Assembly: GCF_000682675.1 (NCBI RefSeq)
Contig: NZ_AWFA01000001.1
Location: 165,698 to 229,697 of the forward strand
Source: Hyphomonas pacifica
Lineage (GTDB): Bacteria; Pseudomonadota; Alphaproteobacteria; Caulobacterales; Hyphomonadaceae
DNA length: 64,000 nucleotides
Reading direction: 5' to 3'
Shown: positions 57,140 to 64,000 of the stretch, piece after piece
How the letters are laid out: each line of letters opens with the position of its first letter
How positions within the stretch are numbered: position 1 is the stretch's first letter
The notes under the pieces: model-generated
Told to the model about the DNA's origin: nothing
The model's input: only the letters and a program-made list of their open reading frames with translations
Databases searched by the model: none
Translations under genes and position numbers: made by a program

Positions 57140-58354
57140 CTATTTGTGGTCTTTCAAACCCAGAACGCGTTTTGAAATGACATTGAGGTTGATCTCGCTG
57201 GTGCCACCCTCAATCGAGTTCCCCTTGGAACGCAGCCATTGACGCGTGACCTTCTTGGCCGCTGGGTCAAAGCCTTCGCCTTCCCAGCCGAGACCTTCCG
57301 TGCCGAGCGCTTCAATCAGCAATTCATGGCGGTCCTGGTTCATCTTGGCCGCGCCATATTTCAGGATCGACGCCGTATGGCTGACCGCCTGGCCCGCCTT
57401 GGCCTGCTCAGCCTGACGTTGAACGGTCAAGCTGAACGCCTTGGCATACATTTTGTGGTCTGTGATGCGCGCGCGAAGATCCCCATCCAGCAGGCACCCG
57501 TCGCTGTCGGTGCCAATATGCTGCTTGGCATATTCTTCCGGCCCCAGAATACCAGAGCCGCCTGTGCCGCCAAATCCGCCAGCCGAAATGGAAGAACGTT
57601 CGAACTGAAGCAGGCGTTTGGCAATCTGCCAGCCGCCATTCACTTCACCGACCAGTTGGTCTTTCGGAACCTTCACATCATTGAAGAAGGTTTCGCAGAA
57701 CGGGCTTTCGCCGGAGATCAGCTTGATCGGGCGAGCTTCAACGCCAGGGCTTTCCATGTCGAACAGAATGAAACTGATGCCCTCATGCTTCACGCTTGTG
57801 TCGGTGCGCACGAGGCAGAAGATCCAGTCAGCCTTGTCGGCATAGGAGGTCCAGACCTTCTGGCCATTGATCAGGTAATGATCGCCCTTGTCTTCGCAAC
57901 GGGTTTGCAGGTCAGCCAAGTCAGACCCGGCGCCCGGCTCCGAATAGCCCTGGCACCAGCGCGTGCGGCCATGGACGATATCCGGGATGAAGCGCATCTT
58001 CTGCTCTTCATTGCCAAATTCCAGCAACGCGGGACCAAACATCCAGAGGCCGAACGAGAACAGCGGCTGGCGCGCCTTGATGCGGCTCATTTCCTGTTGC
58101 AGCACGCGGGCCTGCGCGGGGTTGAGACCACCACCGCCATATTTCTTCGGCCATTGCGGCGCGGTCCACCCTTTTTCGGCCATTCTTTCCAGCCAGATCT
58201 TGGAATCTGGATTCTTGAATGTCTCGCGCTTGCCGCCCCAGACGACTTCATCGTCCTTCATGGGGGTGCGCATTGAAGGGGGGCAGTTTTTCTCAAGCCA
58301 TTCACGCGTTTCAGCACGGAATTGCTCCAGATCTACAGATTCATCATAAGCCAT
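57140..58354 (-). CDS. Acyl-CoA dehydrogenase
   Basis: Second acyl-CoA dehydrogenase of the operon. FAD/substrate segment CQGYSEPGAGSDLADLQTRC near 130, then DKADWIFCLVRTD, and the C-terminal RSKGNSIEGGTSEINLNVI typical of the family. ATG 58354 (MAYDESVDLEQF) has AGGAG 7 nt upstream, giving about 404 residues; the open frame further upstream is not conserved-looking. Confidence 0.9.
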   Translation of the reverse strand: MAYDESVDLEQFRAETREWLEKNCPPSMRTPMKDDEVVWGGKRETFKNPDSKIWLERMAEKGWTAPQWPKKYGGGGLNPAQARVLQQEMSRIKARQPLFSFGLWMFGPALLEFGNEEQKMRFIPDIVHGRTRWCQGYSEPGAGSDLADLQTRCEDKGDHYLINGQKVWTSYADKADWIFCLVRTDTSVKHEGISFILFDMESPGVEARPIKLISGESPFCETFFNDVKVPKDQLVGEVNGGWQIAKRLLQFERSSISAGGFGGTGGSGILGPEEYAKQHIGTDSDGCLLDGDLRARITDHKMYAKAFSLTVQRQAEQAKAGQAVSHTASILKYGAAKMNQDRHELLIEALGTEGLGWEGEGFDPAAKKVTRQWLRSKGNSIEGGTSEINLNVISKRVLGLKDHK

Positions 58355-58477
58355 AGCGGTCTCCTGAAGAGGCGTCGGAACACCCTTGGACCTTAAGCCC
58401 AGGATACGGTCCCGCCAAGCGCTAACCCTACGACACAAAGGTCTCGGTCTACAGTGAGGTCCCGTGGAAGCGACGCG

Positions 58478-59899
58478 CTAATCGTGGGGCGTCTTGACCC
58501 AATGATGGGGAGTTCTGATCAGACTGTAGACCGCCCGCGCCATGGCGACAGACTGCAGCGGCCAATAGAGCGGGAGCGTCAACACATCAACAAATCGCAG
58601 CCGCATGACACCGCGCGGAACCAAGCATGCAGAGACAGCACCCACACCATAAGTTGCCACCAGAATAGACCAGCTAACCGGCCCCAGATTCAGCGCAGGG
58701 CTCGCGATGCAAAGCAGGCACCAGATCAACCAAGGCAAATGCGTGAAGGCCGACAGGATGGATGCGCCCAACGTCAACTGCATAGAGACAAAGCCGCCGA
58801 GCCCCATTTCGCGTACTGCCGCACCCGGGTTGCGCATCAATACCAGCCAGGTCTGCAGAAACCCTTTCAGCCAGCGTGAGCGCTGGCCCAGCCAGATGTA
58901 AAACCTTTCAGGTGGCGCCTCGAGTGTGGGCGGGGCAATGACCCCCACGCTTTTGCCCTGACGCGCAAATCTGAGACCAAGGTCTGCATCCTCCGTCACA
59001 TTCCACGCATCCCATCCGCCAACCTCTTCCAGCGCGGACCGGCGAAAGTGATTGCTCGTGCCACCCAGGGCAATGGGAGCGCCCAACCTCGCCAACGCCG
59101 GCATCACGCGATTGAACTGGATCGCATATTCCAGCGCCCAGTGCCGCGCCAGCCAGGTCGGCGTCTTCGGGATGCCCACAAGAGGCGCCTGAACACATGC
59201 GAGCGACGGGTCATGTGTGAACCGCCGAACGGCCGAGATCAATTGTATGGGGCTTGGTCTATCCTCTGCATCATAGACAGTTACGAAAGCCCCCCGAGCA
59301 CGCGAGAGGCCGTAATTCAGCGCGCGCGGTTTTGTGCGTGGCATACCTGGGGGCAGAACAAGCAGCTCTGTGCCCTTTGGCCAGATCTGCGCCCGGATTG
59401 CATCGCGCGTGGCTTCATCCCCCGTTTCAATCAGCAATTTCACATCCAGCAGATGCTGCGGATAGTCAAACCGACAAATGTGCCGTGCCAGCTGCGGAAC
59501 AACCGCAGCCTCATCCTTCAGCGCGATCAGCAGCGTATAGACGGGCAGCAATTCCGACGCGGAAGCATAGTCCGCCTCTGGCTCCCGGCCACGCCCATAG
59601 ATGACCAGCGCAAATCGGTACAACAAGATAGCGCAAAAGAGTGCCAGCCCTGCCAGACTGAGCCCGGCCCAGACAAGGCCCGGCGCGACCAGCGCCCCTA
59701 TTCCGAGAACACTGAATATCCGACGCGCCGTCTGGCGTTGCCAGCCTGTCAAGCCGGACCTTGCCGACATGCCCGCAAAGCGGTCCGGAAAGCCATTGGC
59801 AGCCTCATCCGCCCGCGCAGAGTCAGGTCGCGGTTCCGCCAACCCCTCTCTGATACGGAGCCGTTCTGGCTCCATCATGTCATATCCATCAGCACCCAT
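58478..59899 (-). CDS. Membrane glycosyltransferase, GT2 family (processive type)
   Basis: Inverting GT2 enzyme with two hydrophobic helices before the catalytic domain (about 65-105) and three or more after it (about 370-445). Catalytic motifs: VYDAEDRPS (DxD-like, about 210), TEDADLGLRF and QRSRWLKGF (QxxRW), the set found in cellulose-synthase-like processive enzymes. 473 residues. No polysaccharide export or acceptor genes adjoin it, so the sugar and product are unknown. Divergent from the photolyase gene. Confidence 0.85.
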   Translation of the reverse strand: MGADGYDMMEPERLRIREGLAEPRPDSARADEAANGFPDRFAGMSARSGLTGWQRQTARRIFSVLGIGALVAPGLVWAGLSLAGLALFCAILLYRFALVIYGRGREPEADYASASELLPVYTLLIALKDEAAVVPQLARHICRFDYPQHLLDVKLLIETGDEATRDAIRAQIWPKGTELLVLPPGMPRTKPRALNYGLSRARGAFVTVYDAEDRPSPIQLISAVRRFTHDPSLACVQAPLVGIPKTPTWLARHWALEYAIQFNRVMPALARLGAPIALGGTSNHFRRSALEEVGGWDAWNVTEDADLGLRFARQGKSVGVIAPPTLEAPPERFYIWLGQRSRWLKGFLQTWLVLMRNPGAAVREMGLGGFVSMQLTLGASILSAFTHLPWLIWCLLCIASPALNLGPVSWSILVATYGVGAVSACLVPRGVMRLRFVDVLTLPLYWPLQSVAMARAVYSLIRTPHHWVKTPHD

Positions 59900-60011
59900 C
59901 TTCCCAAGAAAGCCGAAAAGGAACAGGGCTCAAGAAACCAGGAGTTGAATTCGTTTCGAAAGCGTAACGAATTGCGTATTTTTCAATAGAACTGGACAAG
60001 AATGGACAAAT

Positions 60012-60026
60012 GTTCTATTTTTGTTC
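60012..60026 (+). promoter_or_regulatory. SOS (LexA) box at the photolyase start
   Basis: GTTC-TATTTTT-GTTC, an exact LexA consensus, ending one base before ATG 60028. It replaces the place where a ribosome site would be, suggesting a leaderless or very short leader transcript. A looser GAAC-N7-GAAT lies about 20 bp upstream. Confidence 0.75.
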
Positions 60027-60027
60027 C

Positions 60028-61584
60028 ATGAGTGATCTACAGGTAATCTGGTTTCAGCGCGATCTGCGGGTTCATGATCATCTTGCCCTGGCCGCGGCCT
60101 ACGCAGGATCAGGCCCCGTTTTGCCGCTCTATATCTTTGATCCCAATATATGGACGCCTCACGAGACTTCCGCACGGCAATTTGACTTTCTTCTCGAAAG
60201 CCTCGCTGATCTCGACAGCGCTCTTCGCAAACGCGGCAGCTCGCTGTGTCTGCGCACCGGCCCAGCCGCGGAAGTCTTCTCACAGCTTCACCGTCATCAC
60301 GGCATTGCCGCCATTCACGCGCACGACGTTACTGGAAGGGAGGCAGAACTCACGCGGGATCGCCAGGTGCAGGCTTGGGCCTTGAAAGCAGGCATTCCCC
60401 TGCGCATTCAAACACCCCCTGGCATGCCTGCCACTGCGAGCCGGAAAGACAATTGGCAGGCGCTTTGGGACGCCAGCATGCGACAGAAACGCGTGGCCGC
60501 ACCGGACATGCTTTCTGCCCATAATATCTTATCAGAAGACTGGCCAGACGCAGAAGATTTTGGCCTTGCAGCAGATGTCTGCCCTGACCGCCCGTCCGGC
60601 GGCAGAACGCAAGGCGTGCTCAATCTTAGGCGTTTTTTGTCAGGCACCGGCAGAAATTACGGCAAACCGAACCTCTCCGCATCGCAGCGCATGGCGTGCG
60701 ATCCCGGCCTTTCGTCTCATCTTGCCTTCGGCACCTTGTCTGCCAGAGAGGTCTGGCAAGGTATTGCGCAAAGCCACCACGCCCTTCTGGAAGATGGTGA
60801 CAGCGTTTTTGCCATGTCCTTGGCAGCTTATGCGGACACGCTTCGACAGCGCAGCATAGATGTTCAGACAACATTGGAGCGCACCAGTGTAAGCGGGCAC
60901 CGTCACTTCCTGCCCGGCGATCCTTATGACCGCCAGAAAGCCGGGGCTGGAAACGCCCATTTGGAGGCCTTGTTACATGCCCGGACAGGCTTCCCCCTTC
61001 TGGACGCCAGCATGAGATGCTTGCGAGAGACTGGCAGGCTGGACCCTCGCCTCCTTGGGCTGCTGCTCTCCTTTACAGCATCACATCTATGGCTTCACCC
61101 GGATGAGCCTGCCCGGCATCTGGCCAGGCTCTGCGTCGATTTTGACCCGGCCTCTTTTTATGCGAAGGTCCGAAAACTTCCCGGCATTGCCGTGGATAAG
61201 GGTGCCTATGTCCCAAATCCTGTCCGTCAGTCGCTGACCCTGGACCCAGACGGCAATTTCATCCGGCGCTGGTTGCCAGAGCTTGGGGCTTTGTCTGACA
61301 AGCATATCCATGCGCCTTGGGATTCACCCAAGTCCGAACTCGCAGAGGCTGGCATCATTCTAGGCCAGACATATCCCATGCGCATGGTGGACCATATGGC
61401 CGCTGCCCGGGAGGCACGCAGCCGGTTCGCCCCTAAAGCCGTGCGCACAAATTCCGCTCGCCCGAGTATAAGGGAAGCATCCCATGAGCGGCCTTTCCGG
61501 CCAGCTGAGTCTTCTTGGCCCAGCTCTCGCCTGCGCCCAGATCCTCCAAGATCAGCCCCCCGCCAGATGAGTCTCGATCTCTAG
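60028..61584 (+). CDS. phr: Deoxyribodipyrimidine photolyase / cryptochrome family protein
   Basis: FAD enzyme expected to split UV pyrimidine dimers with light. N-terminal antenna-binding Rossmann domain (about 3-130, VIWFQRDLRVHDHLAL), then the helical FAD domain (about 200-440) with ARTGFPLLDASMRCLRETG and YVPNPVRQS ... FIRRWLPEL. Some FAD-domain residues differ from E. coli PhrB (YAKVRKLPGI at the usual QMQAG-type position), so it could be a divergent cryptochrome. A disordered Pro/Ser/Arg tail (about 450-518) ends in QMSLDL, which resembles a beta-clamp-binding motif. ATG 60028 starts the conserved part; the in-frame ATG 60010 lies before the SOS box. Confidence 0.85.
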   Translation: MSDLQVIWFQRDLRVHDHLALAAAYAGSGPVLPLYIFDPNIWTPHETSARQFDFLLESLADLDSALRKRGSSLCLRTGPAAEVFSQLHRHHGIAAIHAHDVTGREAELTRDRQVQAWALKAGIPLRIQTPPGMPATASRKDNWQALWDASMRQKRVAAPDMLSAHNILSEDWPDAEDFGLAADVCPDRPSGGRTQGVLNLRRFLSGTGRNYGKPNLSASQRMACDPGLSSHLAFGTLSAREVWQGIAQSHHALLEDGDSVFAMSLAAYADTLRQRSIDVQTTLERTSVSGHRHFLPGDPYDRQKAGAGNAHLEALLHARTGFPLLDASMRCLRETGRLDPRLLGLLLSFTASHLWLHPDEPARHLARLCVDFDPASFYAKVRKLPGIAVDKGAYVPNPVRQSLTLDPDGNFIRRWLPELGALSDKHIHAPWDSPKSELAEAGIILGQTYPMRMVDHMAAAREARSRFAPKAVRTNSARPSIREASHERPFRPAESSWPSSRLRPDPPRSAPRQMSLDL

Positions 61585-61613
61585 AATTGACCTCAGAACC
61601 CATTTGGAGCCGG

Positions 61614-61643
61614 AATGAGCCGAAAAATCCCGGCTCATTTTTT
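61614..61643 (+). terminator. Rho-independent terminator after photolyase gene
   Basis: Nine-bp stem AATGAGCCG (61614-61622) with CGGCTCATT (61631-61639), 8-nt loop, and T run to 61643. Confidence 0.88.
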
Positions 61644-61741
61644 CATGTGACGTCGATTTAATTGGCCTTGATCCCTTGCCATGCGGCACCATATCGATAT
61701 TCAACAAACCACAATACTTTGAAAAGACTAGAATTTATTAT

Positions 61742-61772
61742 TTTTCGATAAAAAGTTATTGATTTTCGATAA
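61742..61772 (+). repeat. Paired 10-bp direct repeats TTTTCGATAA
   Basis: Identical copies at 61742-61751 and 61763-61772, 21 bp apart start to start (two helical turns), in a very AT-rich stretch about 80-110 bp before the small gene at 61854. This spacing is common for paired regulator sites. The regulator is unknown. Confidence 0.5.
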
Positions 61773-61853
61773 TTCCTGACCTAGATTGTTTGTGTCGGCG
61801 GCAGAGATGACTTGCCAAGGACATCAACCAACCAGCTAGAAGGAATTAAAATC

Positions 61854-62036
61854 ATGATCCCCCGCGCCCGTCAGAGCGACATCGAAACCGCCGCCCCAGC
61901 AGGTGTAATGGCCTTGGCCATGTTCACAGGCGAGGCAACCCTCCGGAGCCGGCCGGCGAATGATGTCACAGCGGAGGTTCGCAAAAACCTGCTGGTTCGC
62001 CGCCGCCGCCGCTTCGCCCGCCGCGAAGCTCACTAA
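61854..62036 (+). CDS. Small basic-tailed protein (60 aa), unknown
   Basis: 60 residues from ATG 61854 with AAGGA upstream. The N-terminal two thirds is mildly hydrophobic (AAPAGVMALAMFTGEATL); the tail is LLVRRRRRFARREAH. It matches the tail of the equally long protein at 12610 (pattern [IL]L-x-RR-x2-R-[WF]-ARR-x-A), so the two probably form a family not otherwise known to me. Strong AT-rich upstream region with direct repeats suggests regulated expression. Confidence 0.62.
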   Translation: MIPRARQSDIETAAPAGVMALAMFTGEATLRSRPANDVTAEVRKNLLVRRRRRFARREAH

Positions 62037-62046
62037 CCGGCCTCTC

Positions 62047-62092
62047 CCGGCGCTGCGAGCCTCTGGTCTCCCCTGCCACCCCGCAGCGCCGG
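62047..62092 (+). repeat. Inverted repeat downstream of the small gene
   Basis: Perfect 11-bp GC-rich arms (62047-62057 and 62082-62092) around a 24-nt loop, starting 10 bp after the small gene's stop. There is no T run, so it is not a normal terminator; it may stabilise the 3' end or be a Rho-linked structure. Confidence 0.55.
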
Positions 62093-62150
62093 ACTTTCAC
62101 CCTCGAATTTTCTCTAATCACTCAAATATTTCACAAGAAGGATACCTGCC

Positions 62151-62453
62151 ATGATCCGCACGATTACCACCATCGCCATCGCCGCTGCTGCTATCTCTGC
62201 TCCGGCCTATGCCGCTTCCGATGACTTCACCATGGAGATCGATCTGAACCGCGCACAATTGCAAACCGTCGAAGGCGCAAAAGCAGAGTTCGACAAAATC
62301 AGCGACCAGGTCACTAAAAGCTGCGAAGCAGAATATGCTGAATTCGGCCTTGGCAAAGACTACGCTGTCACGGTCTGTGAGCGCCGCACGATGAAGAAAG
62401 TTGTCGCCTATGTCGACAATCAGAACTTCACCGCAGCTTATCAAGGCAAATAA
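62151..62453 (+). CDS. UrcA-like secreted protein
   Basis: 100 residues with a clear signal peptide (about 1-21, ISAPAYA then A). The mature part has two cysteines and the C-terminal pattern VVAYVDNQNFTAAY, resembling the end of UrcA-family proteins (common in Caulobacterales, Hyphomonadales and Sphingomonadales, function unknown). GAAGGA lies upstream of the ATG. A terminator follows. Confidence 0.65.
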   Translation: MIRTITTIAIAAAAISAPAYAASDDFTMEIDLNRAQLQTVEGAKAEFDKISDQVTKSCEAEYAEFGLGKDYAVTVCERRTMKKVVAYVDNQNFTAAYQGK

Positions 62454-62520
62454 GTCATCAGAGCTCTCACCGGAACTTGGCCCTGCCTCTCCCTGAAGCC
62501 AGTCCCGGATGAGGATCCTG

Positions 62521-62551
62521 AACCGTCCTGCACCAGCAGGGCGGTTTCTTT
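62521..62551 (+). terminator. Rho-independent terminator after urcA-like gene
   Basis: Eleven-bp stem (62521-62531 with 62536-62546, one G-T pair), ACCA loop, then TTTCTTT. It touches the 3' end of the convergent phosphatase gene. Confidence 0.85.
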
Positions 62552-63080
62552 ATGAACTGGCGTCTGCCTCGCGGAAATCCTTTGCCCGTAGCACGCCGGC
62601 CAACCGAAAATGTACGGGGACAAAAGCGCCATGCTCATCAGCCTCAAACAGGGCGCAGCAACTGGTCGGAAATTTCTCGACCAAGCGCAAAGCATCCTGA
62701 TGGTCGAAACTGCCACCCTCGCGGAGGATTTCCATCGAGAAGTCATGCAGACCCGGATTATGCCCGATCAACATCAGCGTACCGGCCCCGTCATTTTGCG
62801 CGACGGCATCGGCCAGGCCGCGTACGCCGGATAGATAGAGTGACTCCATCGGGCGCACTTTTTCGCCTTCCACCACTTTGGCAACCTCTGAACAGGTTTC
62901 CCGCGCACGGCGCGCTGTAGACACCAGAATACGCTCCGGGCTCCATCCCATGCCGACCAGTTCCTCTGCCATGCGCTTGGCGTCTTCCTTGCCGCGCTCG
63001 GTCAAAGCACGGCCGAAATCATCCACCCCTTCGCCCCAAGGCTCTGTCTTGGCATGCCGCATCAGGATCAGGCGTTTCAT
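62550..63080 (-). CDS. SixA-like histidine phosphatase
   Basis: Short histidine phosphatase of the SixA group, which in E. coli removes phosphate from phosphohistidine of HPt/PTS proteins. Catalytic RHAKTEPWG (His9) at the N-terminus and IGHNPGLHDF for the second histidine. About 176 residues from ATG 63080, which has AAGGAAG about 7 nt upstream. Whether it acts on the hybrid kinase in this window is unknown. Confidence 0.85.
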   Translation of the reverse strand: MKRLILMRHAKTEPWGEGVDDFGRALTERGKEDAKRMAEELVGMGWSPERILVSTARRARETCSEVAKVVEGEKVRPMESLYLSGVRGLADAVAQNDGAGTLMLIGHNPGLHDFSMEILREGGSFDHQDALRLVEKFPTSCCALFEADEHGAFVPVHFRLAGVLRAKDFREADASS

Positions 63081-63207
63081 TCCACTTCCTTCTTCCCGGG
63101 AGGGGGTATTAGAAAATCTGATCGACACCTTGAGATGTCGCACATTGGTCTACTTCCTCTTAGGCACCATTTCTAAAGCAGAAATCAAGAGACAGGAGTA
63201 AGCCACT

Positions 63208-63846
63208 ATGAGCCTTCTTATCGGCGACGTCGCCCCAGACTTCGAAGCAGAGACAACACAGGGCCCCATCCGCTTCCACGAATGGGCGGGCGATGACTGG
63301 GTTGTCTTCTTCTCCCACCCGGCAGACTTTACGCCCGTCTGCACCACAGAACTTGGCTATACAGCAAAGCTGAAAGACGAATTTGCGAAACGCGGCGCGA
63401 AAGCGCTGGTCATTTCGGTCGACAGTGTTGAGGACCACAAGAGCTGGATCAAGGATATCGAAGAGACGCAGCATACCAGCGTCCAGTTTCCGATCATCGC
63501 AGACCCCAAACGCGAGGTCGCGACGCTCTACAACATGATCCACCCGAATGCGGATCCGAAAGTGACGGTGCGAGCAGTCTATGTGATCGACCCGAACAAG
63601 AAAATTCGCGCCTCTATCATCTATCCCCCGAGCGCCGGCCGGAACTTTGACGAGATCCTGCGCCTGATCGACAGTTTGCAACTGACCGACGGCTACAAGG
63701 TGGCCACGCCGGTGAACTGGCAAGATGGCGAGGACGTGATCATTGTGCCGTCCCTGACCGATCCGGAGGAGATCAAGAAGCTTTTCCCCAAAGGCTACAA
63801 GGAAGTGAAGCCCTATTTACGCTATACTCCGCAGCCGAACAAATAA
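63208..63846 (+). CDS. 1-Cys peroxiredoxin (Prx6 type)
   Basis: Thiol peroxidase reducing hydrogen and organic peroxides. The peroxidatic Cys45 lies in DFTPVCTTELG; the long C-terminal region (PPSAGRNFDEILRLIDSLQL, then VNWQDGEDVIIVPSL) is typical of the Prx6 subfamily. 212 residues. GACAGGAG upstream of the ATG. A terminator follows 28 bp after the stop. Confidence 0.93.
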   Translation: MSLLIGDVAPDFEAETTQGPIRFHEWAGDDWVVFFSHPADFTPVCTTELGYTAKLKDEFAKRGAKALVISVDSVEDHKSWIKDIEETQHTSVQFPIIADPKREVATLYNMIHPNADPKVTVRAVYVIDPNKKIRASIIYPPSAGRNFDEILRLIDSLQLTDGYKVATPVNWQDGEDVIIVPSLTDPEEIKKLFPKGYKEVKPYLRYTPQPNK

Positions 63847-63874
63847 GGCAGCACAGACTGAAGACCTGAGAGAG

Positions 63875-63904
63875 CTCCCCCTTTCTGCAAGGGGGAGTTT
63901 TTTT
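63875..63904 (+). terminator. Rho-independent terminator after peroxiredoxin gene
   Basis: Nine-bp stem CTCCCCCTT (63875-63883) with AAGGGGGAG (63889-63897), TCTGC loop, followed by seven T. Confidence 0.93.
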
Positions 63905-63941
63905 GTGTACGTTCCTTTGCGCCGCGCTAATAGAGGAGGGG

Positions 63942-63961
63942 CCCATTGCGCCCGCAATGGG
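63942..63961. repeat. Short inverted repeat near the window edge
   Basis: CCCATTGCG-CC-CGCAATGGG, perfect 9-bp arms, in the intergenic DNA at the right edge, flanked by GGAGG-rich sequence. It resembles a REP-like unit or the start of an intergenic element; only one copy is seen here. Confidence 0.5.
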
Positions 63962-64000
63962 AGGTGAGGGTCTTTCCTCCTGCGCCTAAAGCCGGACTGG

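Noticed and set aside
61484..61570. Overlapping frame in the photolyase tail encoding QLSLLG, a better clamp motif than the true C-terminus
   Set aside because: A TAA lies just upstream in that frame, so it is not a frameshifted photolyase end; a separate 28-codon gene inside phr is unlikely.

Overview
The window looks like the chromosome of an alphaproteobacterium, most likely a marine relative of Hyphomonadaceae/Caulobacterales. The inference rests on the division/envelope gene order ddl-ftsQ-ftsA-ftsZ-lpxC-bamD with ligA and recN alongside, a long FtsZ linker ending in an alphaproteobacterial-type tail, GTTC-N7-GTTC SOS boxes (the alphaproteobacterial LexA motif), and a UrcA-like secreted protein. 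No rRNA is present; one tRNA-Leu(CAG) is.

Layout. 1-12.5 kb: cell-wall and division genes, then ligA/recN (recN behind an SOS box) and an Xaa-Pro aminopeptidase. 12.5-27 kb: housekeeping genes (prmA, a lipoprotein cyclophilin, pgeF, prs), a BlaI repressor with an unusual M56-M23 double metallopeptidase, a TerB-DnaJ co-chaperone, a voltage-gated cation channel, an AmpG-like permease overlapping a soluble hybrid histidine kinase, comM with an SOS box, dusA and tRNA-Leu. 27-41 kb: an accessory block with a decayed TetR-family pseudogene and a four-frame polyunsaturated-fatty-acid-type (Pfa) synthase operon pfaD - pfaA(KS-AT-ACP-ACP) - KR - pfaC(KS-CLF-AT-DH-DH). 41-48 kb: two predicted peptide-tagging/peptidase systems, one (aspartyl protease / 7TM inactive transglutaminase / ATP-grasp ligase) running into the other (Anbu proteasome-like peptidase / transglutaminase / alpha-E / circularly permuted ATP-grasp), convergent and 7 bp apart. 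48-55 kb: trehalose genes otsA-otsB-GH15, a DUF4105 protein and a standalone FMN glutamate-synthase-like protein. 55-64 kb: a DUF2853 protein with a histone-H1-like tail, two acyl-CoA dehydrogenases, a membrane glycosyltransferase, an SOS-box photolyase, a 60-residue basic protein, a UrcA-like protein, a SixA-like phosphatase and a 1-Cys peroxiredoxin.

Most striking point. In the Pfa operon the ketoreductase that normally ends PfaA is encoded in the -1 frame directly after the tandem acyl carrier domains. The switch point carries a canonical -1 slippery heptamer T_TTT_TTC just before the PfaA stop, followed by a GC-rich hairpin, and the -1 frame is open from that heptamer into the ketoreductase. 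Programmed frameshifting would give both a PfaA without KR and a full-length PfaA-KR of about 1,770 to 1,780 residues. A single missing T in the homopolymer, by mutation or assembly error, is the main rival explanation. A perfect 19-bp inverted repeat just upstream of pfaD is a likely operator, while the only regulator gene near the operon is a pseudogene.
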